Assembly: GCF_014698475.1 (NCBI RefSeq)
Contig: NZ_JACJTB010000054.1
Span: forward strand, 1-43,900
From: Nostoc spongiaeforme FACHB-130
GTDB lineage: Bacteria > Cyanobacteriota > Cyanobacteriia > Cyanobacteriales > Nostocaceae
Direction: 5' to 3'
DNA length: 43,900 bases
Below, in pieces: positions 8,282 to 16,162 of this stretch; positions within the stretch are counted from its first letter, which is position 1, and each line of letters starts with the position of its first letter. Made by a program: the position numbers and the translations under genes. The notes under the pieces were generated by a model. The model had not been told where the DNA came from. It was given only the letters and a program-made list of their open reading frames with translations, and did not search any database.

Positions 8282-9550
8282 TTATTCGGCTACTGTGCAG
8301 TAGCGATCGCCTTCATATTCATAAAATCGACTACCTTCTGCAATAACACGAACATCCATTTGCCAAAGCAATTCAAGCATTTCATCAGTTACATAAGTTT
8401 CTGATATATTGAGCATATCTAATTGATTGATTACAGGAGAATTGAGTAAGATTTCTGCTCCTTCATCGTTTAAATTTCCGAGAGAAATGTCTAACACTTG
8501 AATTTTTTGTAAGACTGGTGTTTGAACTATTTCATGAACTATCTCGTTAGTATATTCACTATTGCGTAGCCCTAAATATATAAGATTAGGGAATAAATCC
8601 TCATAAAGAAGAGGAATTAAATCTTCGACAGAACAAGTGCATCCATAGTTAAGGCTACCCAACCATATTTCCAGATGTTCTAATACTGGTAATTGAAGAG
8701 AGTACAATTGTAATAGAGATTCTTGCCGTAGTCCTCCTGTTTCTATAATCAAAGCTTTTAATTTCTCATGTCGTATTGGATTGAACATCCTATGAGTATT
8801 ACCACCACGAATCTTTAATATTTCTAAATTAGGGTAAGCTTCTAATACTGGACTGATATAGTTATGGCTCATTTGAGAAATCATCCACTCATTATCTGTA
8901 ACATCGCCTATGAATACAGCCTTGAGATTAGTTAATTTATCCTGAGATTTCACAAGAAAATTCACAATATTTTGTGATGAATCACTTTCAAAAACATCTG
9001 AATGCCACATTCCAAAAACTAAAGCTTCTACCTTGCAAACCTGTGGATCTTCTAAAAGTAATGCAAGCTTATCTGCAATAAAATCGTCTCCATCTCGATC
9101 AGTTCGGAAAGCGTATGCAGTTCCTACAGGGTCAGTTATACCAACCTGTGGACTATACTCCTCTACTTTACGATTTGCAAATTTTTTAGAGTGCCATCTT
9201 ATGATAGTCGATCCTATACGTTTCTCTAGCTCCCAGCGTTCTTTTAAAAACCAAGGTTTATAACTTTGCAAAGCTGCTATAGCTTGAGGTTCATTTCTTT
9301 CACTTAGTAAAACACAAGCATATCTTCGTAGCCTTCCTGATTTATCTTGTAAAGCTTGAATTATCAAATCTAGACCTGATTCACCATATTGAAGCGCATC
9401 ACCAAGTGCTTCTTCTCTGTCTTCTATAAATTGACTTGATAAACGTCTCTTAATCCCTTCGATACCACCTAATACAGCATCATAAATAGGTGGTGTTTTT
9501 CCTCCAATTACAGCATCAAATTCTCTCGGTTCATTTTGATTGTTTGTCAT
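8282..9550 (-). CDS. STM4015-family LRR protein with tandem-LGG N-terminal module (1)
   Basis: Residues 7-35 carry the shared head: EPREFDAVIGG, KTPPIY, DAVLGGIEGIKRRL. Then comes one HEAT-like helical pair (EALGDALQYGESGLDLIIQALQDKS) and a linker with SYKPWFLKER. From about 140 it follows the STM4015 pattern: VGITDPVGTAYAFR, NLKAVFIGD, PVLEAYPNLEILKIRGG, LKALIIETGGL, LEHLEIWLG, NLIYLGLRNSEYT, LDISLGNLNDEGAE, an irregular LRR solenoid of about 280 residues. The start has SD GGGGAT. It lies between the STM4012 and STM4011 genes, 78 and 40 bases away. It is probably the scaffold or substrate for these radical SAM enzymes (inference). Confidence 0.85.
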   Translation of the reverse strand: MTNNQNEPREFDAVIGGKTPPIYDAVLGGIEGIKRRLSSQFIEDREEALGDALQYGESGLDLIIQALQDKSGRLRRYACVLLSERNEPQAIAALQSYKPWFLKERWELEKRIGSTIIRWHSKKFANRKVEEYSPQVGITDPVGTAYAFRTDRDGDDFIADKLALLLEDPQVCKVEALVFGMWHSDVFESDSSQNIVNFLVKSQDKLTNLKAVFIGDVTDNEWMISQMSHNYISPVLEAYPNLEILKIRGGNTHRMFNPIRHEKLKALIIETGGLRQESLLQLYSLQLPVLEHLEIWLGSLNYGCTCSVEDLIPLLYEDLFPNLIYLGLRNSEYTNEIVHEIVQTPVLQKIQVLDISLGNLNDEGAEILLNSPVINQLDMLNISETYVTDEMLELLWQMDVRVIAEGSRFYEYEGDRYCTVAE

Positions 9551-9628
9551 ATTTTATCCCCGGTCAATTATGTAATTTTCTGTAGAAAAGTAATTCATCG
9601 CTTCTCTAAAAATCTGGTTTCAACTCTA

Positions 9629-11065
9629 CTATTTCAAATCATAACCTTGCATTAATTCTTGAACTTTCTCAGAAAATAACCACGCGCCGATAGTATCAGA
9701 ACGTTCAATGCCAAATTCAGTTAACTGCAAACTATCTTCATCTTTTATCGCCAAATTTAAAGTCAGCAATTCTGAAAGTTGTGGAAAATCAGCGTCTACT
9801 TCACTAGCAAATCGCTGGCGATAACTAACCAAATTTAATCCTTCATCGCAAAGTAAAGATAATAAAATATATCGCCGACGTTGTTCTTCTGCATCTAGTT
9901 GAAAGCCATAGTGCGCGTATTCAAATAACTCATCGGGTGTTTGAATATATGCTTGTAAAATCTCGCTGATTCCCTTTGCTCCCACTGCATATTCGTTGGA
10001 GTAGTGCAAAGTATTGGTGTAGGAACGTGCGCCACAACCTAAACCAACCATACCGTCGGCTTGACAGCAGTAGACGGGGGAGGGGGAGGGGAAAGTGTGG
10101 GGAGTGTGGGGAGTGTGGGGGGTGTGGGGAGAGGGGGGAGTGTGGGGAGTGTGGGGAGAGGGGGGAGAAAAATTGCTACCTTGTCCACCTTGTCGAAACA
10201 TCCGCATAGATACTTGAGTATACCCTTCAGACAACAGGAGCGATCGCCCTTCGCGGTAACAAGCTAAACGAATATCGTCCCATTCTTTATCCGTGCGTCC
10301 CAAACCTGTTAACGGCCGTACATACAAAGGATATAGATAAATTTCCTCTGGTTGAAAGCGCAAGGCAGTATGTATTGATTGCAACCAAGTATCGACAGTT
10401 TGACCGGGTAAACCGTAAATCAAGTCAATATTCAAAGTGGGAAATCCGGCTTGTTTTATCCTTGTCAATGCTGCTTCTACTTGAGTATTAGATTGACGAC
10501 GCTGGGTTGCTAAGACTTCCGACTCTATGAAACTTTGGACACCAATACTAACACGGTCAACAAAGTGCGATCGCAACAACTTTAACTTTTCTTCAGTTGC
10601 GGTTTCTGGTGAAACTTCCACAGAAATGGGAATTTCCTGTAACTTTGCACCCATCGTATTTTCAGCAATATCAAGAACAGTTGCGAGATGCTGAATGGGT
10701 AACTGAGTCGGAGTTCCCCCACCAATAGCGAACCTTGCAAATGACGCATCACCCAACACCGCTTTCATCCGTTGCGCCTGTCGCTGTAATGTGCGGACAT
10801 ATTGACTGATAAAATCTTCATTGTGGCTGACTGTGGTAAACAAATTGCAGAAACCACAACGCATTTCACAAAACGGTATATGTATATAGAGAAATAACGC
10901 TTGTCTATCTTGCTGCGTCCAAAGTTCGGGGAGATATATCGGCGGAGTTAAAGGACGATAAGCTGTTTTGTGGGGATAAGAATAAACGTATGCTTGATAG
11001 GGAGACTGGGCAATTTTGGATTTTAGATTTTGGATTTTAGATTGAGGATTTTGAGTTTTAATCAT
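9629..11065 (-). CDS. STM4012-family radical SAM protein (HemN-like)
   Basis: HemN/coproporphyrinogen-oxidase-like radical SAM enzyme. Cys66, Cys70 and Cys73 lie in HIPFCEMRCGFCNLF, GGGTPT at 115-119 is the GGE-like turn, and IDLIYGLPGQT and GMVGLGCGARSY are typical HemN-superfamily segments. Family members are not proven porphyrin enzymes. Two parts are foreign: residues 3-19 (KTQNPQSKIQNLKSKI) are encoded by an AT-rich dispersed repeat, and residues about 293-330 are a (HTP)n/(SPP)n low-complexity insert encoded by G-rich 9-bp units. The family core starts at SPYQAYVYSYPHKTAYRP. The gene starts 15 bases after the STM4013 gene. The frame is intact, but activity with the insert is uncertain. 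Confidence 0.85.
   Translation of the reverse strand: MIKTQNPQSKIQNLKSKIAQSPYQAYVYSYPHKTAYRPLTPPIYLPELWTQQDRQALFLYIHIPFCEMRCGFCNLFTTVSHNEDFISQYVRTLQRQAQRMKAVLGDASFARFAIGGGTPTQLPIQHLATVLDIAENTMGAKLQEIPISVEVSPETATEEKLKLLRSHFVDRVSIGVQSFIESEVLATQRRQSNTQVEAALTRIKQAGFPTLNIDLIYGLPGQTVDTWLQSIHTALRFQPEEIYLYPLYVRPLTGLGRTDKEWDDIRLACYREGRSLLLSEGYTQVSMRMFRQGGQGSNFSPPSPHTPHTPPSPHTPHTPHTPHTFPSPSPVYCCQADGMVGLGCGARSYTNTLHYSNEYAVGAKGISEILQAYIQTPDELFEYAHYGFQLDAEEQRRRYILLSLLCDEGLNLVSYRQRFASEVDADFPQLSELLTLNLAIKDEDSLQLTEFGIERSDTIGAWLFSEKVQELMQGYDLK
10076..10189. repeat. In-frame G-rich 9-bp repeat array inside the STM4012 gene
   Basis: The plus strand shows repeated GTGGGGAGT units with GGGGGAG variants. On the coding strand these read HTP and SPP. 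Because the unit is 9 bp, gain or loss of copies keeps the frame. Similar G-rich runs occur between genes at 18909-18941 and 20008-20060. Confidence 0.85.
11017..11060. repeat. TTTTAGATTTTGGA repeat forming the STM4012 N-terminus
   Basis: Alternating GGATTTTAGATTTT units. Related strings occur at 25433-25456, just upstream of a DUF1257 gene, and at 39940-39962, just upstream of ychF, in both cases next to a start codon. Here the repeat is translated as the first 19 residues or so of STM4012. Confidence 0.6.
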
Positions 11066-11080
11066 AAATTTTTAAGGTTT

Positions 11081-11878
11081 TCATAAAATAAACTCTGTAT
11101 ATGGAACAGTCCAAACAACGGGATGGCTGAGTCGATGTCCAGTGTAACCATCTTCACCATAAGTCGTCCCGTGGTCGGAACAGAGAATGCAAAATGTAGA
11201 ATGTCTTTGGCGTATAATATTCCAGAGTTTAGCTAATTGACTATCTACATATTCCAAAGCTGCGGCGTGAGATTCAATAGTGTCGATTTTATCCTTGGCA
11301 TTGGGAAGGTAAAAATAATTTGGCTGATGCAAAGCTGAAATATTTATAAATAAAAATAGGCGTTGATTATTTGGCGTTTTTTCTAAAATCTCTCGCGCCA
11401 GATTTACCTGATTTTCTGTAGATTTGGGGTGAGTAACACCTAACTCTGGACTCCAGTAACTTTCAGCAAACATCGAAGGAATTACATTACCTAAAGGATT
11501 GCGTTTGTTAAAAAAACCTACACCACCAATGCAAACTGTATGATATCCCTTAGCAGCTAATCCGCTAACAATATTTGAACCATCTAACACACAAGTTTTA
11601 TCAGTTGTAGTGGTACTTCCTTCAAATCCTAATGCAAAAATTCGGGGGTGAATTCCTGGTGTTATGGGTGTGGGTAAAAAGCCAGCGAAAAAAGCATGAT
11701 GCGCCGCGTAAGTGAAATTTCCTGGTGAATGACGTTCTTCCCAACCTGTGTTTATAACTTTTTCTAAATTAGGCGTGCGTCCTTGTATGAGTAAATTTTT
11801 AGCTACATCGTAACGCAGTGTGTCTAGGGTGATAAACAGGATATCGTGAGTTCCCACGATTAGATTCATATTAAACAT
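11081..11878 (-). CDS. STM4013-family sulfatase-like hydrolase
   Basis: Belongs to the alkaline-phosphatase/sulfatase superfamily. It opens with ILFITLDTLRYDVA, where the Asp is the first metal ligand; the usual nucleophile region corresponds to SPGNFTYAAHHAFFAGFLPT; and CSDHGTTYGEDGYTGH near the C-terminus supplies the DHG metal ligands. At 265 residues it is a compact member. There is no signal peptide, so it acts in the cytoplasm. It sits between the SUKH gene (12 bases) and the STM4012 gene (15 bases), as in other STM4011-4015 clusters. In such a cluster it might remove a phosphate or sulfate group from a modified product; this is inference. Confidence 0.82.
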   Translation of the reverse strand: MFNMNLIVGTHDILFITLDTLRYDVAKNLLIQGRTPNLEKVINTGWEERHSPGNFTYAAHHAFFAGFLPTPITPGIHPRIFALGFEGSTTTTDKTCVLDGSNIVSGLAAKGYHTVCIGGVGFFNKRNPLGNVIPSMFAESYWSPELGVTHPKSTENQVNLAREILEKTPNNQRLFLFINISALHQPNYFYLPNAKDKIDTIESHAAALEYVDSQLAKLWNIIRQRHSTFCILCSDHGTTYGEDGYTGHRLSHPVVWTVPYTEFIL

Positions 11879-11890
11879 AGCTATGAAAAA

Positions 11891-12619
11891 TTATGCTCGA
11901 TAAATTTTAAAGTTACCTGTATTGTATTTATGGAGAATCGCTTTGACTTTATCCTCGTCAAATTCCCAAGATATATAACCATTAGAGTCGGTTTCAGTAT
12001 ATATTGCATCTTTAAAACATTCTGCAATCGCATACATTAGGGTTGTCAAACTTGAGAAAAATGCTGATTTTTTAGAATAATTTCTTTGATCAATAAAAAT
12101 TTCACTATTGTCATCGAAATGAATTATAGGATTTGTTTCGTCACCTAAGAGTACAGCAAAATAATCACCTCCTAATTGATGAATTAATAAAAAAATACGA
12201 AATAAGTTAGATGGGGAACCACGTTTTTTTAACTTATGAAAATCATTTACTGCTTCTACCAAGGGTCTAAATATTAGTTGAATACCATTCCATTTACCCC
12301 AACCAAATACTATATAATTACATAGACCATTTCGCCATTGATATAGCTCATATAGTTCTTCTGGTAACTTAAAAGGTAAATCTTTAGTTATTTCATCAAT
12401 CTCTTTACAGGTTAAGCCTGGTTGTAAACATGAAGCCATTTCTGGATCTTTTTCTTCTAAGGCTTTTAATATCCTGTCTAAAGACTCTGTTAAGACTGAA
12501 CTTTTAAAGCTACTTTTTACCCCGCCAATTCCGCCTAACACCACATCATTAACAGGAGGTGGTGCGTTTCCACCAAGTAATGCGTCAAATTCTCTTGGTT
12601 GATTTGAATTATTATTCAT
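11891..12619 (-). CDS. SUKH (SMI1/KNR4) protein with tandem-LGG N-terminal module
   Basis: The head reads QPREFDALLGGNAPPPVNDVVLGGIGGVK in pattern (residues 7-35); the HEAT repeat seen in its relatives is shortened or absent. From about 60 a SMI1/KNR4-like domain begins: CLQPGLTCKEIDEI, LPFKLPEELYELYQWRNG, and the later GGDYFAVLLGDETNPIIHFDD. SUKH domains are best known as immunity proteins of bacterial toxin systems but are also general protein-binding modules. No toxin gene is adjacent. It lies between the STM4014 and STM4013 genes in the same direction, so it is part of the same transcription unit. Without the head it would look like an ordinary SUKH protein. Confidence 0.8.
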   Translation of the reverse strand: MNNNSNQPREFDALLGGNAPPPVNDVVLGGIGGVKSSFKSSVLTESLDRILKALEEKDPEMASCLQPGLTCKEIDEITKDLPFKLPEELYELYQWRNGLCNYIVFGWGKWNGIQLIFRPLVEAVNDFHKLKKRGSPSNLFRIFLLIHQLGGDYFAVLLGDETNPIIHFDDNSEIFIDQRNYSKKSAFFSSLTTLMYAIAECFKDAIYTETDSNGYISWEFDEDKVKAILHKYNTGNFKIYRA

Positions 12620-12726
12620 TTTCGTTAATATTAATTAATAAACCTACATGAGGATGTGTTATTAACAAAATTCCGGGACGATCAACAATTAAAGTGCGTT
12701 AGCCTGCGGCATAATACAGCCTACAT

Positions 12727-13929
12727 TTACTTTTCCAAAATCGCCTTAATTTCACTCGTATAAGTATCCATCCCATTCCACAAAATCCCCGGTAATAAAT
12801 CGCCGAAGGCATTAATCTCTAAAATCGCGTGAGTTTTCCAATCTGGTAAAATTAGTAAATCAACACCACAATATAAACTATCAGGAAATAACGCTGCTGC
12901 TTGTTCACAAGTTCGCTTCATCATCTCCCAATTTTCTGCACCAACTTTTGCTAAAAATTCCTCAGTATCTCCCCGTTCATTCCCCAAATGCAAATTTGTC
13001 ATGGGACTTTTACCAAGACGAACAACTATATGTTGTGCTTCACCGTTGATAACCACCACACGCACATCAAAACCGCATCCTTGTAAATGTGCTTTGGGTA
13101 ACCATTCTTCAACTTGTACGCCTTCTGCTGTCAAAATGTTGATGATATCGGCGATTTCTTCGCGGCGAGTATAGTGGCTAATTTTTCGGGAGTTGTAAAG
13201 TAGAGTTTCCCCATTTTCTCGAACTCTTTCGACGGTGGTAATAGCTGATTCAAAACGGGAATTTACACGATAAGCAATGACTCCAGACGCGGCGGAACCG
13301 TGGGAAAGTTTGACAAATACTCGTTCTATTCCTTGGGTTTGCATTTGTTCGCGCAAGTGTTCGTAATTGTGAATTTTACCTAGAGAACGAGGAACGGGGA
13401 TATTGTGAAGGCTGAATCTTTCGTGACAAGCTAGTTTGTCAAACATCACTGCGATGTCTTGGGGATGGTTCATGAAGTACCCCACCCCCAACCCCTCCCC
13501 CGAAGTTTGCTCAACGGGGGGAACCCCCGCACGCAACTTCTCTCCGCAAGCGAGGAGGGGAGTAAAGAGTGTTTCCCATTTTTGCAGGAGATATCGCCAG
13601 CCTAAATACCACTGTCGCGGGTAGAGGATGCGTCCTTTGTCGAATTCTAATTTCATAGCTTCGCCGGGACTGATGCGTTGATGTTGTCCGTTATCCGATA
13701 CGTTGAAACCTGCGGCGATGATGGCTTTATCAATATCAAAGTTTTTTTCAGGAGAATCGAAGCGGATAATGGTGTTGGGTGTGTTGAATTGTGCGAGGGT
13801 TTGTTTACCGGAAATTAAGTCTGCGTAATCTATTACGGTAGCTGGTGGTAATTTGAAATAAGTTAGTGCTTGTTGGAGGAAACCGACACGGCGATTTTCA
13901 GGGTTGGCGATGAGGATAAAGTTTAGCAT
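12727..13929 (-). CDS. STM4014-family ATP-grasp protein
   Basis: The start is placed at ATG 13929 (MLNFILIANPENRRVGFLQQ); the open frame extends 31 codons further but overlaps the preceding gene, and the family begins at NPENRR. IIRFDSPEKNFDIDKA is a second family motif. The C-terminal half is ATP-grasp-like: RVFVKLSHGSAASG, CGFDVRVVVINGE, YCGVDLLI and HAILEINAFGDLLPG, the last with the Mg-binding Glu/Asn. Such enzymes join a carboxylate to an amine, for example in peptide ligation. Residues about 121-152 (ending GEGLGVGYF) are encoded by a palindromic repeat and look inserted. The gene is 14 bases after a tandem-LGG STM4015 gene. The actual substrate is unknown. Confidence 0.85.
   Translation of the reverse strand: MLNFILIANPENRRVGFLQQALTYFKLPPATVIDYADLISGKQTLAQFNTPNTIIRFDSPEKNFDIDKAIIAAGFNVSDNGQHQRISPGEAMKLEFDKGRILYPRQWYLGWRYLLQKWETLFTPLLACGEKLRAGVPPVEQTSGEGLGVGYFMNHPQDIAVMFDKLACHERFSLHNIPVPRSLGKIHNYEHLREQMQTQGIERVFVKLSHGSAASGVIAYRVNSRFESAITTVERVRENGETLLYNSRKISHYTRREEIADIINILTAEGVQVEEWLPKAHLQGCGFDVRVVVINGEAQHIVVRLGKSPMTNLHLGNERGDTEEFLAKVGAENWEMMKRTCEQAAALFPDSLYCGVDLLILPDWKTHAILEINAFGDLLPGILWNGMDTYTSEIKAILEK
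13474..13569. repeat. In-frame intergenic-type repeat inserted in the STM4014 gene
   Basis: CCCCACCCCCAACCCCTCCC on one side and GCAAGCGAGGAGGGGAG on the other, about 96 bp, with an internal palindrome (ACGGGGGGAACCCCCG). Strings of this kind (GGGGTTGGGGGTGGGGT) are common between Nostoc genes. Its length is close to a multiple of three, and no stop is made in the coding frame. Confidence 0.75.
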
Positions 13930-13943
13930 TTTCTGATTATTTT

Positions 13944-15164
13944 TTATTCGTATAACGCCGAATAACGAGAAGGTATATGTCCGTAACTTCTTTTTTCTTG
14001 AGAATGAGTAATTAATAAACAATCAATCAGGGATGATTCTTTTATCTCCTGAATAAACTCTTCTGATACGTAGTTGTGAGCAATATTGAGAGTATGTAAA
14101 TTAATAATCGCCTCGGATTCACTCAAAGCGTTCAAACCTTTGTCTGTCAAATTTCCCATTGATAAATCTAGTACATCAAGGGTTGCGAGAAGGGGAGATT
14201 CAGCCATGAAAGAAGATTGTGCGATCGCATCAGCTATTGCATCAGCATAATCGCTATGCAAACCTAAATATTGTAAATTTGGAAATGACTCACTAAAAAG
14301 AATTGGTCTGAGACTATCAATCGTATCATCACAACTATTTTCAGAAGTTCTACCCATCCATAATTCAAAATACTCTAAGGCTGGTAAATCGAGAGAACAA
14401 AGACGATAAATTGCTACATCACTGAGATTTGCTGTTTCAACAATTAAAGTTTTTAAACTTTGATGTTGTAGTTTTTCACATTCTAGTTCATTGCAGCAAG
14501 CACGAATATGTAGTACCTCTAGGTTAGGATAATCTTGCAATATTAAACTTATATCTCCTACACCTATATATGATTTTTTGTATTGATTGTCTCGACTATC
14601 ACCAATAAATAAAGCTTTCAGATTAGTTAAATGCTGACGTGCTTCATAAAGGGTATCAACATAACTATAAAAATCAGGGCTAACTTCGTAATAACAATCG
14701 TACCCAGATAAATGACAAATTAAAGCTTCAACTTGATTAACCTGGGGGTCTTGCAATAATAACTTTAGTTGTTCGATATTTACTATGTAGGCTGTCTCCG
14801 ATGGATTAGCGATTCCAGTATTAGGATTAAATTTTTCTGCTTTCCAATCCTCCAAAGTTGTAAAAAATAACCCAGGCTGACATCCTAAAACTGCTTGCTT
14901 TCCTTTACCTTCTATTTCTCGCAATAGTTCAACTGCAATTTTATGAATTTTGGGGGAGGAATCTTGCAATGCTTCAATTATTAAATCTAAACCCGCATTT
15001 CCATAATTCAGTGCATCAGTCAGTGCTGCAACCTGCACTTCAAAAACTCCACTTTCTAGGCGGCTTTTGACTCCTGCAATCCCTCCTAATACTGCACGAT
15101 TATCAGGTGCATCGCCCCCAATTACTGCATCAAATTCTCGCGGTTGTTTTGGATGATTATTCAT
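13944..15164 (-). CDS. STM4015-family LRR protein with tandem-LGG N-terminal module (2)
   Basis: Start chosen at ATG 15164 (MNNHPKQPREF), where the shared head begins, not at the ATG 12 codons upstream. The head is QPREFDAVIGGDAPDNRAVLGGIAGVK in pattern, with a shortened Pro spacer. The HEAT-like pair follows (TDALNYGNAGLDLIIEALQDSS), then the STM4015 solenoid: NTGIANPSETAYIV, NLKALFIGD, LILQDYPNLEVLHIRA, LKTLIVETANL, LEYFELWMG, LQYLGLHS, LDLSMGNLTDKGLN. It lies 50 bases after the leaderless STM4015 gene and 14 bases before the STM4014 gene, a tight operon. It differs clearly from copies 1 and 3, so the duplications are not recent. Confidence 0.85.
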   Translation of the reverse strand: MNNHPKQPREFDAVIGGDAPDNRAVLGGIAGVKSRLESGVFEVQVAALTDALNYGNAGLDLIIEALQDSSPKIHKIAVELLREIEGKGKQAVLGCQPGLFFTTLEDWKAEKFNPNTGIANPSETAYIVNIEQLKLLLQDPQVNQVEALICHLSGYDCYYEVSPDFYSYVDTLYEARQHLTNLKALFIGDSRDNQYKKSYIGVGDISLILQDYPNLEVLHIRACCNELECEKLQHQSLKTLIVETANLSDVAIYRLCSLDLPALEYFELWMGRTSENSCDDTIDSLRPILFSESFPNLQYLGLHSDYADAIADAIAQSSFMAESPLLATLDVLDLSMGNLTDKGLNALSESEAIINLHTLNIAHNYVSEEFIQEIKESSLIDCLLITHSQEKRSYGHIPSRYSALYE

Positions 15165-15214
15165 ATTGACTAGTGTTAATTTGTAGTAATTAAAAATCAA
15201 TTCAGATTCCTATA

Positions 15215-16162
15215 TTACTCATGCAAAGCAGAGTATCTTGATGCACCACATCCTCTGTCTACCTCAATTTCCTGTTCATCTGCAATTACCTGACAGTTAA
15301 GTTGTAACAATCGTTGAACCATACCTTCTGATAAGCAGTTATTAGAAATATTTAGGGTATGAAGCTGATTGATTGCTGGACAGTTTAATAAAGCTTGTGC
15401 GCTGCTTAAATTACCCATTGATAAATCAAGTACTAAGAGGCGTTCAATAATTGGTGACTGCACTATTTCCTCTGCAAGCAAGTCAGAAAATTCACTGCTA
15501 CGCAGTCCCAAATAAGCCAAGTTAGGGAATTTTGTACCACTTAAAATTGGTGCTAATACATCCATGACAAATGTTGAGTGAGGTAGCTGTCTACCAAACC
15601 ATAATTCTAGGTATTCTAAATTTGGTAATTCTAAAGCACAAATTTGAGCAAAATTGTCAGAATTAATATCTGCTGTTTCTATAATCAGTGTTTTGAGATT
15701 TTCATGCTTGCAAGATTCGCATTCTAAGAGGTACTGATAAAATTGACCTCTTACTTTGAGTAGTTGCAGGTTAGGAAATGCTTCTAAAATTGGGCGAATA
15801 TCAAAAACTGCGAGTTTAGATTTGCGATATTCATGTTGTTCTGTATCTCCGATAAATAATGCTTGCAGATTTGGCAGTTGTTCACAAGCATCACAGATGG
15901 CTTCTAAGACAATTCCAAATGAGGTATTTTCATTAGAGTAACTATATCTTATGTGACAAATCAAGGCTTGAAGTTGACTAATTTGCGTATCTTGTAATAG
16001 CCTATTGAAATGTTCTAAATTTAGACTTCGATTGCGATTTTCTGTTTGAAACTGAATTGCATACGCATAATTTTTAGGCTCGGTAATACCAATTTGAGGA
16101 TTAAATTCTTGATATTTCCAGTTTTCTAGTTGAATAAAAAATTGATTAGAAGTATCTGACAT
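15215..16162 (-). CDS. STM4015-family LRR protein lacking the tandem-LGG module
   Basis: The start is set at ATG 16162 (MSDTSNQFFIQLENWKY): the SD GGAGG lies 6 bases upstream inside the end of the WD40 gene, and the ATG overlaps that gene's TAA as TAATG, so translation is probably coupled. An ATG four codons upstream is possible. The protein is the STM4015 solenoid alone: IGITEPKNYAYAI, NLQALFIGD, PILEAFPNLQLLKVRG, LKTLIIETADI, LEYLELWFG, NLAYLGLRSSEFS, LDLSMGNLSS. With no head of its own, it may use the head of the coupled WD40 protein as a split partner. Confidence 0.85.
   Translation of the reverse strand: MSDTSNQFFIQLENWKYQEFNPQIGITEPKNYAYAIQFQTENRNRSLNLEHFNRLLQDTQISQLQALICHIRYSYSNENTSFGIVLEAICDACEQLPNLQALFIGDTEQHEYRKSKLAVFDIRPILEAFPNLQLLKVRGQFYQYLLECESCKHENLKTLIIETADINSDNFAQICALELPNLEYLELWFGRQLPHSTFVMDVLAPILSGTKFPNLAYLGLRSSEFSDLLAEEIVQSPIIERLLVLDLSMGNLSSAQALLNCPAINQLHTLNISNNCLSEGMVQRLLQLNCQVIADEQEIEVDRGCGASRYSALHE

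Noticed and set aside
10076-10189. CRISPR-like or regulatory G-quadruplex array
   Set aside because: The units are 9 bp, in frame and without spacers; a quadruplex is possible but cannot be shown from the sequence.
10061-10267. Glycine-rich plus-strand ORF over the STM4012 insert
   Set aside because: It is the antisense reading of the G-rich 9-bp array.
9629-11065. Genuine coproporphyrinogen III oxidase HemN
   Set aside because: Gene context and the YQAYVYSYPHKTAYRP start fit the STM4012 family, which is only HemN-like.
11081-11878. Secreted sulfatase
   Set aside because: There is no signal peptide, and the context is the STM4013 cytoplasmic hydrolase.
13930-14022. Longer N-terminus of the STM4014 gene
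   Set aside because: The extra 31 codons overlap the end of the upstream gene, and the family begins at MLNFILIANPENRR.
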